A stretch of DNA of 64,000 nucleotides from Beijerinckiaceae bacterium RH AL1 (GTDB lineage: Bacteria; Pseudomonadota; Alphaproteobacteria; Rhizobiales; Beijerinckiaceae): the NCBI GenBank assembly GCA_901457705.2, contig LR590083.2, positions 3,410,597 through 3,474,596 on the forward strand, read 5' to 3'. Below are positions 43,199-52,144 of the stretch, piece after piece (positions within the stretch are counted from its first letter, which is position 1; each line of letters begins with the position of its first letter). The translations under genes and the position numbers were made by a program. Below the pieces are notes generated by a model. It made no database searches. It worked only from the letters and a program-made list of their open reading frames with translations, and had not been told where the DNA came from.

Positions 43199-43527
43199 AG
43201 CTGCTCTTCGACCAGAACCTCAGCGCAAAGCTTTGCCGGGACCTGAGCGATCTGTTTCCCGAGTCTCGTCAGGTCGGCCAGCTCGGTCTGGCTCAAGCGG
43301 CCGACAGCGAGATTTGGGACGCCGCAAGGGACGGCGGTTTCACGCTCGTGTCCCAGGACGCGGATTTCGCCGAGATGGCGCTCCACAAAGGACCGACGCC
43401 GAAGGTCATCTGGCTGAGATGCGGCAATCAGCCGACCGCCTCCATCGCCACTCTCCTTCGAGCACGAGCAGAGATCATTCGTGAGTTCGACGCGAACCCG
43501 GAATTGGTTTGTCTCGAAATCTTCTGA
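43195..43527 (+). CDS. DUF5615 (PIN-like) toxin
   Basis: A 110-residue PIN-like protein: MKLLFDQNLSAKLCRDLSDL carries the first acidic residue, then AADSEIWDAARDGGFTLVSQ and DADFAEMALHKGPTPKVIWL carry the next acidic residues. These form the expected metal-binding ribonuclease site. With DUF433 it forms a known type II toxin-antitoxin arrangement. ATGA coupling supports one operon. Confidence 0.87.
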   Translation: MKLLFDQNLSAKLCRDLSDLFPESRQVGQLGLAQAADSEIWDAARDGGFTLVSQDADFAEMALHKGPTPKVIWLRCGNQPTASIATLLRARAEIIREFDANPELVCLEIF

Positions 43528-43569
43528 GCCGCGATCTGCAAGAGATCGCCGCGGTCGATACGCGATGCC

Positions 43570-43770
43570 TCAAGCGAGGTAGCGCTGTTCTGCTTCGTCC
43601 AGCACGGTCTCGCCATCGTGCACGCGGCCTGCCTCGATATCCTATAGACCGCGCGCTATTGCTGCATCAAGGGACGAGAGCTTGCGCTCGCGCTCTTCGA
43701 GACGAAGACCGTCGCGGTGGACCTTATCGGCGTCGTCGTAACGGCCGCTCGGCCCGTAGACGTTCGACAT
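43570..43770 (-). pseudogene. ParD-like antitoxin, interrupted
   Basis: From ATG 43770 the frame reads [20 protein letters not shown] and [15 protein letters not shown], then TAG (43642-43644). In the same frame DIEAGRVHDGETVLDEAEQR and YLA follow to a second stop at 43570. Normal ParD antitoxins read ...ALARGLADxxAGRV here, so the TAG replaces one codon of a recognisable ParD C-terminus. The N-terminal ribbon strand is also reduced. No ParE toxin follows. It starts three bases after the leuC stop. Confidence 0.65.
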
Positions 43771-43773
43771 CGC

Positions 43774-45179
43774 CTACCTCCACTCCCTGACATCCACGAA
43801 CCGCCCGGCGATCGCCGCCGCCGCGGCCATCTGCGGCGACACCAGGTGCGTCCGACCCGAGGGCCCTGACGGCCCTCAAAATTGCGGTTGGAGGTCGAGG
43901 CGCAGCGCTCCTCGGGCTTCAGCTTGTCGGGGTTCATGCCGAGGCACATCGAGCAGCCGGGCTCGCGCCATTCGAAGCCGGCCTTCTTGAAGATCGTGTC
44001 GAGGCCTTCCTGCTCGGCCTGCGCCTTCACAAGGCCGGAGCCCGGCACCACCATCGCCGAGACCCGATCGGCGATGGTGTGGCCCTCGACGATCTTCGCA
44101 GCCGCGCGCAGGTCCTCGATGCGGGCGTTGGTGCAGGAGCCGATGAACACCTTGTCGAGCGCGATGTCGGTGATCTTCTCGCCGCCCTTCAGGCCCATGT
44201 AGGCGAGCGCCTTCCTGATGCCGGCGCGCTTCACCTCGTCGGCCGCGTCCTCGGCGCGCGGCACGCGGCCGGCGACGGTGATCACGTCCTGCGGGCTCGT
44301 GCCCCAGGAGACGATCGGCGCGAGGTTGCCGGCGTCGAGCCGCACGACCTTGTCGAAATGCGCGCCCTCGTCGGTGTAGAGCGTCGCCCAATGCATCATC
44401 GCGGCCTCCCACGCCGTGCCCTTGGGCGCGCGCGGGCGGTCCTTCAGGTAGGCGAAGGTCTTTTCGTCCGGCGCCACCAGGCCGGCCCGGGCGCCGCCCT
44501 CGATCGACATGTTGCAGATCGTCATGCGGCCCTCGAGCGACAGCGCGCGCACCGCCGCGCCCGCGTACTCGATGACGTGGCCGGTGCCGCCGGCGGTGCC
44601 GATCTCGCCGATGATGGCGAGGATGATGTCCTTCGCCGTGACGCCGGGGGCGGCCTCGCCGGCGACCTCGACCAGCATGTTCTTGGCCTTCTTCTGGATC
44701 AGCGTCTGCGTCGCCAGCACGTGCTCGACCTCGCTCGTGCCGATGCCGTGCGCCAGCGCGCCGAAGGCGCCGTGGGTCGACGTGTGCGAGTCGCCGCAGA
44801 CGATAGTCGTGCCCGGCAGCGTAAAGCCCTGCTCCGGCCCGATGATGTGGACGATGCCCTGACGCCGGTCGTGCTGATCGAAGTACTCGATGCCGAACTC
44901 TTCGACGTTGTGCGCCAGCGTCTCGATCTGCAGCCGGCTCTCGGGATCGTCGATGCCTTGGCTACGGTCGGTCGTCGGCACGTTGTGGTCGACGACGGCC
45001 AGCGTGCGCGCCGGCGAATGCACTTTTCGCCCGGCCATGCGCAGCCCCTCGAAGGCCTGCGGGCTCGTGACCTCATGGACGAGGTGACGGTCGATGTAGA
45101 GGAGCGCCGTGCCGTCGGGCGAGGTCTCGACGACGTGGTCGTCCCAGATCTTGTCGTACAGCGTGCGCGGGGCAGTCAT
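43774..45179 (-). pseudogene. leuC: 3-isopropylmalate dehydratase large subunit, frameshift near the C-terminus
   Basis: This leucine-biosynthesis enzyme (2-isopropylmalate to 3-isopropylmalate) would be about 468 residues. The sequence is complete through the [4Fe-4S] ligands ([35 protein letters not shown]) and [12 protein letters not shown]. There the frame slips at CCGACCCGAGG (43852-43862). One more G in the run would restore [20 protein letters not shown] and the normal end DVREWR with stop at 43774. As read, a wrong tail extends to 43656. The gene is otherwise perfect and the break is in a homopolymer, so a sequence error is likely. Confidence 0.85.
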
Positions 45180-45266
45180 TGTCTTGGGTCCAGTGTCTTA
45201 GAAGCGTTGCAGAGGGGGATTTAGGCCCCCAGGCGGAAAGACGCAAAGATTTGCAGGCGCGCGGCG

Positions 45267-46703
45267 TCAGTCGTGCGCCGCCGCCGGCCGCAGCACCTCA
45301 CCCTCCGCCGCCCTGCCGGTGATGCCAAGACCGACAAGCGTCGCCACAGTCGCAAAGCCCGCGCCCATCCAGAACGCCGCGTGATACCCCCCGTTCAGCG
45401 CCTCCACGGCGTCCGCCCCGCCGGCGGCCAGCGCGGTCGTTCGCGCAGCGGCGAGGCTCGCCAGGATCGCGAGGCCGAGCGCGCCGCCGAGCATGAAGGC
45501 GGTGTTGATGAGGCCAGAGGCGAGCCCGGACTCGTCCGGCCCAACCTCGCCCATCGCGGCCATCAGCAGCGGGTTGAGCGCGATGCCCGCGCCGAGGCCC
45601 TGCAGCACGAAGGCGGGCAGCAGGTCGAGCGCGAAGCCGGCGTCGGTCGGCGCCCGCGCGAGCAGCGCGAGCCCGACGGCGATCATCGCCAGGCCGGCGA
45701 CGATCGGCCCGCGATTGCCGAAGCGCAGGACGATCCGTGCCGAAAGGCCGAGCGAGAAGGCGGCCATGAGCAGGTTCGTCGGCAGAAAGGCGAGGCCGAC
45801 CTGCAGCGGCGTGTCGTGCAGCACGAGCTGCAGGTAGAGGCCGGAGAGGAAGAACGCCGCGAACATCGCCGCTGCCCAGAGCAGGCCGATCGTGTTGGCG
45901 ATCGCCAGCCCGCGCAGGGTGAGCAGCTTCAGCGGCACCAGCGGCGCCGCGACGCGCGCCTCGATCGCCAGGAAGGTCAGCGCCAGCGCGAGGCTCACCG
46001 CCAGCAGGCCGAGGGTGCGCGGCGACAGCCAGCCCGCCTCGTTGCCGCCGACGATGGCGTAGACCGCGAGCAGCATGGCGAGCGTCACGGTGAACGCGCC
46101 GGCGACGTCGAGCGACCCGCGCTCTGCAGGCACCGCGTCGGCCGGCAGCAGCCGCCACGAAGCGAGGAGGACGCCGAGCCCGATCGGCACGTTGATGAGG
46201 AAGATCCAGTGCCAGCCGAGCGTCTGCGTCAGCAGGCCGCCGAGCATCACGCCGATGCTGCCGCCGGCGGCCGAGACGAAGCCGAACACGCCCATCGCTT
46301 TGGCGCGCTCGTCCTGCGCCTGGAACAGCGTCACGATGAGCGAGAGCGCCACCGCCGAGACCACGGCGCCGCCGCAACCCTGGATCGCGCGCGCCGCGAC
46401 GAGCGCGCCCTGCGTCGGCGCCAGCCCGCAGCCGAGCGAGGCCAGCGTGAACATTGCTACGCCGACGAGGAACATGCGGCGCGGCCCGTAGAGGTCGCCG
46501 AGCCGGCCGCCGAGCAGCAGGAAGCCGCCGAAGGTGACCATGTAGGCGTTGACGACCCAGGCGAGCCCGGCCTCGCTGAAGCCGAGGTCGCCGCGGATCG
46601 TCGGCAGCGCGACGTTCACCACCGTGACGTCGAGCACGATCATCAGGTCGCCGAGGCAGAGCAGCGCCATGGCGAGCCAGCGGGTCGAGCGGTCGAGGGT
46701 CAT
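45267..46703 (-). CDS. MFS drug:H+ antiporter-2 (DHA2)-type exporter
   Basis: A 478-residue protein with about 14 membrane helices. The N-terminal part MALLCLGDLMIVLDVTVVNV with ALPTIRGDLGFS is typical of DHA2 pumps. The motif-A loop is GGRLGDLYGPRRMFLVG, and motif C lies around SIGVMLGGLLTQTLGWHWIF. It probably exports a drug or metabolite by proton exchange. ATG 46703 has AGGA upstream and gives the family N-terminus. It is transcribed from its own promoter, independently of leuC. Confidence 0.88.
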   Translation of the reverse strand: MTLDRSTRWLAMALLCLGDLMIVLDVTVVNVALPTIRGDLGFSEAGLAWVVNAYMVTFGGFLLLGGRLGDLYGPRRMFLVGVAMFTLASLGCGLAPTQGALVAARAIQGCGGAVVSAVALSLIVTLFQAQDERAKAMGVFGFVSAAGGSIGVMLGGLLTQTLGWHWIFLINVPIGLGVLLASWRLLPADAVPAERGSLDVAGAFTVTLAMLLAVYAIVGGNEAGWLSPRTLGLLAVSLALALTFLAIEARVAAPLVPLKLLTLRGLAIANTIGLLWAAAMFAAFFLSGLYLQLVLHDTPLQVGLAFLPTNLLMAAFSLGLSARIVLRFGNRGPIVAGLAMIAVGLALLARAPTDAGFALDLLPAFVLQGLGAGIALNPLLMAAMGEVGPDESGLASGLINTAFMLGGALGLAILASLAAARTTALAAGGADAVEALNGGYHAAFWMGAGFATVATLVGLGITGRAAEGEVLRPAAAHD

Positions 46704-46789
46704 GGAGGGTCCTGCCAGCCGGTGCGGGAGGGCGTGGGCTAGCGGCGAAGTCTGTCCTGGGCGTGACGGGGTTCGGCCACCGCCGTGCG

Positions 46790-47017
46790 CTAGTTGCCGT
46801 GGCCGGTCAGCTCGTCGAAGCAGTCCAGCCGCTTGGCGGGGCTCGCGATCCGGGTGCAGCGCTTGACGCCGGCGGGCCACGCGCAGGCCGGCCGCTCGTC
46901 GGCCGCCGCGCGCGCCGCGGGAGCCTCCGCGTCGGCGTGGGACATGGGCGCCGCGGCGGCGGGCGCGGCGGCCGACGCCAGCAGGATGAGACCCGCGAGA
47001 GCCCGTCGCGTCGCCAT
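46790..47017 (-). CDS. small exported Cys-containing protein
   Basis: A 75-residue protein with a signal peptide (MATRRALAGLILLASAAAPA) and a short mature part with three cysteines: ACAWPAGVKRCTRIASPAKR, LDCFDELTGHGN. The CxxxxSPAxRLxCFD motif is widespread in small periplasmic proteins of this group, often in type VI-associated TagF/VasI-like N-termini. Function unknown. Confidence 0.65.
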   Translation of the reverse strand: MATRRALAGLILLASAAAPAAAAPMSHADAEAPAARAAADERPACAWPAGVKRCTRIASPAKRLDCFDELTGHGN

Positions 47018-47119
47018 GGCAGCCCCCGCTGTTCAGTTAGATCCAGCGGGATCGCTAGGCGATCGCCCAGCCCCGCTCAACCTCGCCGAACAGACGATCC
47101 GGCTCACGCCGCAAGGGCG

Positions 47120-47563
47120 TCAGAGGTCGCCGCCGCTCTCGCTGAGGTGCTTCGTCAGGAGCTGCCGCCACGTCGCGTCGTCCGGCTCCGTCGCCGGCGC
47201 GGCGCCTTCCGTCTTCCACTTGGCATCGAGCGCCACTTCCTGCTGCGCCTTGGCCATGCCGTAGACGTGCGAGGCGACATATTCCGCGGCATGGGCGACC
47301 CGCAGGAGCGCCTGCAGCTCGGCGCGCAGGTGGGGCTCGGGCGTCAGCGGCACGAAGGGCTCCGGCAGGCGCTGCTTGGCGGCCGCCGCTGGCTCGCGGA
47401 TCGGCGCGGTGGGCGAGCAGACCTTCGCGACGAGGTCGCAGATGTCGTCGAGATCCTTCAGGCTCAGGGACCGCGGGTCCTTCTCGGCCTTGGTGCCGAG
47501 GGCCCGGAGCCGGGCGCGCCGCCGCTCATGCTGCAGACCGTTGCGTGTCCCATGGCCATCCAT
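47120..47563 (-). CDS. hypothetical protein
   Basis: A 147-residue soluble protein with a basic N-terminus (ERRRARLRALGTKAEKDPRS), a helical centre (LSLKDLDDICDLVAKVCSPT) and a second helical part (LRVAHAAEYVASHVYGMAKA). Codon positions look coding. No family recognised. It stands alone, upstream of the small exported-protein gene on the same strand. Confidence 0.55.
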   Translation of the reverse strand: MDGHGTRNGLQHERRRARLRALGTKAEKDPRSLSLKDLDDICDLVAKVCSPTAPIREPAAAAKQRLPEPFVPLTPEPHLRAELQALLRVAHAAEYVASHVYGMAKAQQEVALDAKWKTEGAAPATEPDDATWRQLLTKHLSESGGDL

Positions 47564-47667
47564 CTCGGCACCCTAGCGGGAATTTTCGGCAAGCACAGCG
47601 CCTTATTCTTCCCGAGTCGGGCGGGTCGCGCCATCGTCCGCACGGCGGGTGCGGCGGGCATCGGACG

Positions 47668-49149
47668 TCAGAAGCGGACGATCGTCGTCACGCCGAAAAT
47701 CTCGGCGTCGGGGATCGGCGCGAGGTTCGCGGCGTAGGGATTGGCGACGTTGCCGCCGGGATGGACAACGTACTGGAAGGTCGGCTGCAGGCTGAAGCCG
47801 GGCACCACCTCGGCCTGGTAAGTCGCCTCGAAGACCGCCTCGAAGCTGCGCGCCACCCGCAAGTCACCGAGCGCCACGGCGGCCTCGTCGGCGGCGATCG
47901 CGGCGCCCGAGATCTTCGCGACGGCGGCGGCGATACCGAACTGGTCGTTCGGACGTCCCGGCACCAGGCCGAGCGCGGAGACACCGGCGTCGGCATAGAG
48001 GTCGACGGGGTTGCGGTCGGCCGGCGCGCCAATGACCCGGGCGAAGACGCCGATGCCTTTCGCGGTGTCGTCGTCGCGCCCGTCGTCCTTCGTGTCCTTG
48101 CCGTCGTCGGGCGCGCCGGCATCCGGCAGGCGATAGACCTGCTGGTCGACGATCCCGTAGGCGCCGCCGTTCAAGGCGTGCGTGAGCGGCGGGCCGCCGA
48201 GCGCCAGCGGGACGCCGCCGAACGCGAAGCGCTGGTCGTCGGCGCGGCCGAAATAGCCGAAGGCGCCGAGCTTCACGCGACCGGGCAACCCGGACGCCTG
48301 CTCACCCTGGTTGTAGCGGATCTGCGCCTCGAGGATGGCCAGCGGCGGATCGGACACGCGGAAGTTCGTGCCGGTGGGATCGCAGGCCTGCGGCTCGCCG
48401 GCGCACGGGCCCGCGGGCTTGCCGTCGAACACCGCGGCGAGGATCGCGACGTTCTTCGTAGGCTTGTACTTCACGCGCAGTGCCGGCGCCGCAAGCGGAT
48501 AGGCCGGCCCGCCGTCCGGCAGGTTCTCCGACGGCAGGGCCGGCCAGCCGAACGTCGCATCGATGAAGTTGCCGCCGTAGCTGCTCGTCAAGAACTCGAC
48601 GTCGATGCCCTGCTGGCCGGCGCGCACGGATAGTTCGTCGCCAAAGCTTTGCTCGTACCAGAGCTCGTAGAGCTTGGTCGACGGCAGCGCCGCGACGTCG
48701 TTCGAGGTGAGGAAGTTGCCGACGAAGTCGCGCGACAGGTCGCGCCCGTGGATCTGGAACATGTTGGCGTGCACGGTGCCGTTGGGCACCCCGATCGTCT
48801 TGGCGGTGTCGATGTCGATCTCGACATCGAGCCGGCCGCTGAAGGTCGCGCCGCGCCGCATGCCGCCGCCGAGGTCGCCGTAGGGGTCGCCGACGTAGGC
48901 GCCGTGCAGGTAGACCCCGAAGCGGTCGCGCAGCTGGTCGCGGAACGCGTCGATGGGATTGAGCGCCGGGACGCCTTCGAAGATCGACGGGCCGTCGACC
49001 TCGTCGGCGCCGATCACCTGGCGGAAGTTCGCGGCGGGGCTGCGCTGCTGCGGCTTCTGCCGCACGCCGTCGGCGTCGTCATCCTCGGCCCGCGCGGAAG
49101 GCGCCGCGAGGGCGACCGTCAGCAGGCACAAGAACGCGCGACCCCACAC
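47668..49149 (-). CDS. OprB-family carbohydrate-selective porin
   Basis: A 493-residue outer-membrane barrel with a signal peptide (MWGRAFLCLLTVALAAPSAR). OprB features include GVYLHGAYVGDPYGDLGGG, LSVRAGQQGIDVEFLTSSYG, PALRVKYKPTKNVAILAAVF and LQPTFQYVVHPGGN near the end, and the last residue is Phe (VRF), as in barrel proteins. A charged surface loop DDGKDTKDDGRDDDTAKG (about residues 350-367) is longer than usual. It probably admits sugars across the outer membrane. Confidence 0.88.
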   Translation of the reverse strand: MWGRAFLCLLTVALAAPSARAEDDDADGVRQKPQQRSPAANFRQVIGADEVDGPSIFEGVPALNPIDAFRDQLRDRFGVYLHGAYVGDPYGDLGGGMRRGATFSGRLDVEIDIDTAKTIGVPNGTVHANMFQIHGRDLSRDFVGNFLTSNDVAALPSTKLYELWYEQSFGDELSVRAGQQGIDVEFLTSSYGGNFIDATFGWPALPSENLPDGGPAYPLAAPALRVKYKPTKNVAILAAVFDGKPAGPCAGEPQACDPTGTNFRVSDPPLAILEAQIRYNQGEQASGLPGRVKLGAFGYFGRADDQRFAFGGVPLALGGPPLTHALNGGAYGIVDQQVYRLPDAGAPDDGKDTKDDGRDDDTAKGIGVFARVIGAPADRNPVDLYADAGVSALGLVPGRPNDQFGIAAAVAKISGAAIAADEAAVALGDLRVARSFEAVFEATYQAEVVPGFSLQPTFQYVVHPGGNVANPYAANLAPIPDAEIFGVTTIVRF

Positions 49150-49281
49150 AGGCCATTCTCAGTCCGGCAAAGTTTCCCGAGCTTCGCCGGGAAATTCACC
49201 CGAGCTATTGGTCATTCGTCCCGATCACGCAAGCGGCCGGTCGGCCGCCTGCTCGGCGCGCGCGGGCGGAGCACGCGGCCC

Positions 49282-49983
49282 TCACCCGTCGAGCCGGACC
49301 CCAAAGGTGTCGGCGAAGGCCCGGCGCCCGACGGGCGTCAGGTCGAGGGCGCGCGTCTCCTTCAGCCGGCGCAGCCAGCCGCGATCGAGCGCATGGCTCA
49401 GGATCGCCGCGCCGACCGCGCCGGCGATATGCGGGCGCCGTTCGCTCCAGTCGAGGCAGGGCCGGCAGTAGGCACGGCGGCGCGAGGCCGTGGGCAGCGT
49501 GATGCCCGCTTCTTCGAAGAACGCGAGGCCTCGGGGCGTGACGTCGCCGCCGTCGGGCGTGAGGTCGAGGCAGCTGCGCGCGGCGAGCGAATCCGCGACC
49601 GCCACGGCGACACGCCCGGCGAGGTGGTCGTAGCAGGTCCGGGCCTCGCGGAGCTTGTCGGCGTCGCGCCGGCCGCCGGCTGGGACGCCGGCCTTCGGCG
49701 CGGCGGTCGCAGGCGCCACCACCATGATCGCCTCGAGGAGGCGGGCGATGTCGGCCGAGGCCAGACGAAAGTACCGGTGGCGGCCCTGCCGCGCGACAGA
49801 CAGCAGGCCGGTGCCCTGCAGCTTTGCGAGATGGCCGCTGGTCGTTTGCGGCGACACGCCGGCGACCTCGGCAAGCTCCATGGCGGTTAGCGCGCGGCCG
49901 TCCATCAGCCGCGCGAGCATGTTGGCGCGGGCCGGATCGCCGACGAGCTGGGCCACCTGCGCGATCTTCGGCCCGTGATCCAT
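49282..49983 (-). CDS. ArsR-family regulator with C-terminal domain
   Basis: A 233-residue protein. The winged helix lies at about residues 5-85 (IAQVAQLVGDPARANMLARL, VAGVSPQTTSGHLAKLQGTG, RQGRHRYFRLASADIARLLE). An additional C-terminal part follows (LREARTCYDHLAGRVAVAVA, CRPCLDWSERRPHIAGAVGA, LDLTPVGRRAFADTFGV). This two-part layout is that of larger ArsR regulators of efflux or metabolism. It sits between OprB and a SixA-like phosphatase; its target is unknown. Confidence 0.85.
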   Translation of the reverse strand: MDHGPKIAQVAQLVGDPARANMLARLMDGRALTAMELAEVAGVSPQTTSGHLAKLQGTGLLSVARQGRHRYFRLASADIARLLEAIMVVAPATAAPKAGVPAGGRRDADKLREARTCYDHLAGRVAVAVADSLAARSCLDLTPDGGDVTPRGLAFFEEAGITLPTASRRRAYCRPCLDWSERRPHIAGAVGAAILSHALDRGWLRRLKETRALDLTPVGRRAFADTFGVRLDG

Positions 49984-49991
49984 CGCATGCC

Positions 49992-50504
49992 CTATCCGAG
50001 ATCCTCGGGCTGCAGGAACAGGTCGAGGCGGCCGCCCGTGGCGGCGACGTCGGCCCACTCCTCCACATTGCAGGTGATGACGGCGAGGCTGCAGGGCGCG
50101 AAGCGGGCGCGCATGCGGCCGATCTCGGCGAGGTCGCCGTCGCGCGCCAGCATCACCGCGAGGTCGGCGATGCCGGGGTTGTGGCCGACCACCATCAGCG
50201 AGCGCACGCCGGGCTGCGTCGCCCGCAGCATGGTGCGGATCTCGCCGGCCGTCGCGTTGTAGAGATCGTCGTCGTAGCGCGCGGCCACGGGCGCCTCGAT
50301 CGTCGCCCGCAACCCATCGAAGGTCTGGCGGGTCCGCGCCGAGGCGGAGACCAGGGCGACGTCGGGCACGAGGTCGTGCCCGCGCAGGTAGGCCCCGAGC
50401 AGGGCGGCATCGCGCCGCCCCTTGTCCTGCAGGTCGCGCGCAAAGTCGTCGCCGCGCGACTGCTGCACGGCCTTGGCATGGCGCAGCAGCATGAGCGTCA
50501 GCAC
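49992..50504 (-). CDS. SixA-like histidine phosphatase
   Basis: A 170-residue protein with the catalytic motif MLLRHAKAVQQSRGDD at the N-terminus, then DKGRRDAALLGAYLRGHDLV, ALVSASARTRQTFDG and VVGHNPGIADLAVML with the second catalytic His. Length and motifs match SixA, which dephosphorylates HPt domains or PTS proteins. It is 8 bp upstream of the ArsR gene on the same strand. Confidence 0.87.
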   Translation of the reverse strand: MLTLMLLRHAKAVQQSRGDDFARDLQDKGRRDAALLGAYLRGHDLVPDVALVSASARTRQTFDGLRATIEAPVAARYDDDLYNATAGEIRTMLRATQPGVRSLMVVGHNPGIADLAVMLARDGDLAEIGRMRARFAPCSLAVITCNVEEWADVAATGGRLDLFLQPEDLG

Positions 50505-50595
50505 GACGACGACGTCCGGGCGAGGGAAAGCATGCGAATGCCTACCCCGGCGCGAAGGGCGGGTCCACCGTGCCGGTCGGCGACCCGCCGCCCGG

Positions 50596-50988
50596 TCAGA
50601 CTTCCTTCATCGCCTCGTTCTTCATGGCCTCGCCGGCCTTCTGCGCCTCGTCGCCGACGCGCTGCGCGGTCTGCATCATGCGATCCGTGTTCTGCTGGAA
50701 CGCGGACTGGCCCTGGCGCGCCAGCTCCATCGGCATGGTGATCATGAGCTCGCTGAAGCGGCGGGTGTACTCGGCGTAGCTCGAGAAGCTCTTCTGCAGA
50801 AACGTCGTCTGGATCGTGACGACCTCCTCCATGGACCGCGCGCTGCGGAGCTGCTCCATCAGGGCCGTCGCCTGCTCCATCGATTCCTTCGACATCCGCT
50901 GGATCTCGCTCGCGAAGGTCTGAAGCGTCTTCGTTCCGGTCGCGTAGCTGCCCATCGCGGCGTCGGCACCTGGGATGTTCTCGGCCAT
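50596..50988 (-). CDS. phasin family protein
   Basis: A 130-residue amphipathic helical protein (MAENIPGADAAMGSYATGTK, FASEIQRMSKESMEQATALM, IQTTFLQKSFSSYAEYTRRF, MITMPMELARQGQSAF). This is the phasin_2 pattern of proteins that coat polyhydroxyalkanoate granules. The start at 50988 is preceded by GGGAAGGGAGA. A role in PHA storage fits the PHB-depolymerase-like gene at 3.3 kb, though the two are far apart. Confidence 0.85.
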   Translation of the reverse strand: MAENIPGADAAMGSYATGTKTLQTFASEIQRMSKESMEQATALMEQLRSARSMEEVVTIQTTFLQKSFSSYAEYTRRFSELMITMPMELARQGQSAFQQNTDRMMQTAQRVGDEAQKAGEAMKNEAMKEV

Positions 50989-51148
50989 CTTGATTTGTCT
51001 CCCTTCCCTTTGCAGGCGTGTCTGCCCGCATACAGCAAACGCGCGGACAGCCATCCGGTCCCAAGGGAAAGCCAGTTGTTTGCGGCCGCGGCGACCTTTT
51101 GCCGCCGGAAGTTTCCGCGAGTATCCGGCCGACGGCCAAGCGCTCACA

Positions 51149-51169
51149 TTGGAGCTATTCTAATTCCAA
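51149..51169. promoter_or_regulatory. possible iron-responsive operator upstream of efeU
   Basis: TTGGAGCTATTCTAATTCCA with a final A is an AT-rich partial dyad (TTGGA...TCCAA) containing TTCTAA. It lies about 120 bp before efeU. It resembles half of an Irr-type iron-control element (TTTAGAA-n-TTCTAAA) but is not a full match. Confidence 0.35.
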
Positions 51170-51289
51170 TGTTTCGCGCGCGCATTGAAGCCGTCCGGGG
51201 CGTGGACTATTGCCGAAGAAACGAAGCCCGCGCTTCCTCTGCGATACCTCTTGAACACCGCGCCTCTCGCACGCCCCCGGATTAAAATC

Positions 51290-52120
51290 ATGCTCGTTGC
51301 GTTCCTCATCATGCTGCGCGAGGGGATCGAGGCCTCCCTCATCGTCGGCATCATCGCCAGCTACCTCGCCCAGACGGGCCGCCGGCAATATCTCGGCGCG
51401 GTCTGGGCCGGCGTCGGCATCGCCGCGGCGATCTGCGCGGCCATCGGCGTCGCGCTGACCTATGCCAGCGCCGAGTTCCCGCAGCGCCAGCAGGAGATGT
51501 TCGAGAGCGCGGTGGCGCTCGTCGCGGTGGTCATCCTGACCTCGATGGTCTTCTGGATGAAGTCGGCGGCGAAATCGATCAAGGGCGCGCTGCACGACAA
51601 GGTCGACGCCTCGATCGCCACCTCGCACAACGCCGCGCTGGCGCTCGTCGCGATGGCCTTCTTCGCCGTCGGCCGCGAGGGGCTCGAGTCGGTGTTCTTC
51701 CTGCTCGCGATCTTCCAGCAGAGCACCGGCTACAGCGTTCCGCTCGGCGCCCTGCTCGGGCTCCTCGGCGCCGTCGCCGTCGGGCTGCTCATCTACTGGG
51801 GCGGGGTGAAGCTCGACCTGCGCCGCTTCTTCCGCGTCACCGGCGTCTTCATCATCGTCGTCGCCGCGGGCCTGCTCGCCGGCTTCGTGCGGACGATGCA
51901 CGAGGCGGGGCTGTGGAACGGCCTGCAGCAGGTCGTCGCCGACTGGAGCCAGGTGCTGCCCGCTGACGGGCCGCTCGGCACCGTGCTCGCCGGCATGTTC
52001 GGCTACAACGACAACCCGACGCTCGGCGAGGTCGCGATCTACTTCGCCTATCTCATCCCCGCGCTGATCCTGTTCTTCCTGCCGGCCCGCCAGAGCGTGC
52101 CGGTGCCGCACCACGCCTGA
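51290..52120 (+). CDS. efeU: EfeU/FTR1-family ferrous iron permease
   Basis: A 276-residue protein with seven membrane helices. Both REGxE iron-binding motifs are present: MLREGIEASLIVGIIASYL (helix 1) and AVGREGLESVFFLLAIFQQ (helix 4). It imports iron through the inner membrane as part of EfeUOB. ATG 51290 removes an N-terminal stretch without family similarity and places the first helix at the start. The next gene, efeO, follows after 24 bp. Confidence 0.94.
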   Translation: MLVAFLIMLREGIEASLIVGIIASYLAQTGRRQYLGAVWAGVGIAAAICAAIGVALTYASAEFPQRQQEMFESAVALVAVVILTSMVFWMKSAAKSIKGALHDKVDASIATSHNAALALVAMAFFAVGREGLESVFFLLAIFQQSTGYSVPLGALLGLLGAVAVGLLIYWGGVKLDLRRFFRVTGVFIIVVAAGLLAGFVRTMHEAGLWNGLQQVVADWSQVLPADGPLGTVLAGMFGYNDNPTLGEVAIYFAYLIPALILFFLPARQSVPVPHHA

Positions 52121-52144
52121 TCCCACCCGCACGGACCCCCACCC

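Noticed and set aside
49282-50504. ArsR gene as part of an arsenic-resistance operon
   Set aside because: The neighbours are an OprB porin and a SixA-like phosphatase; no arsB, arsC or acr3 gene is present.
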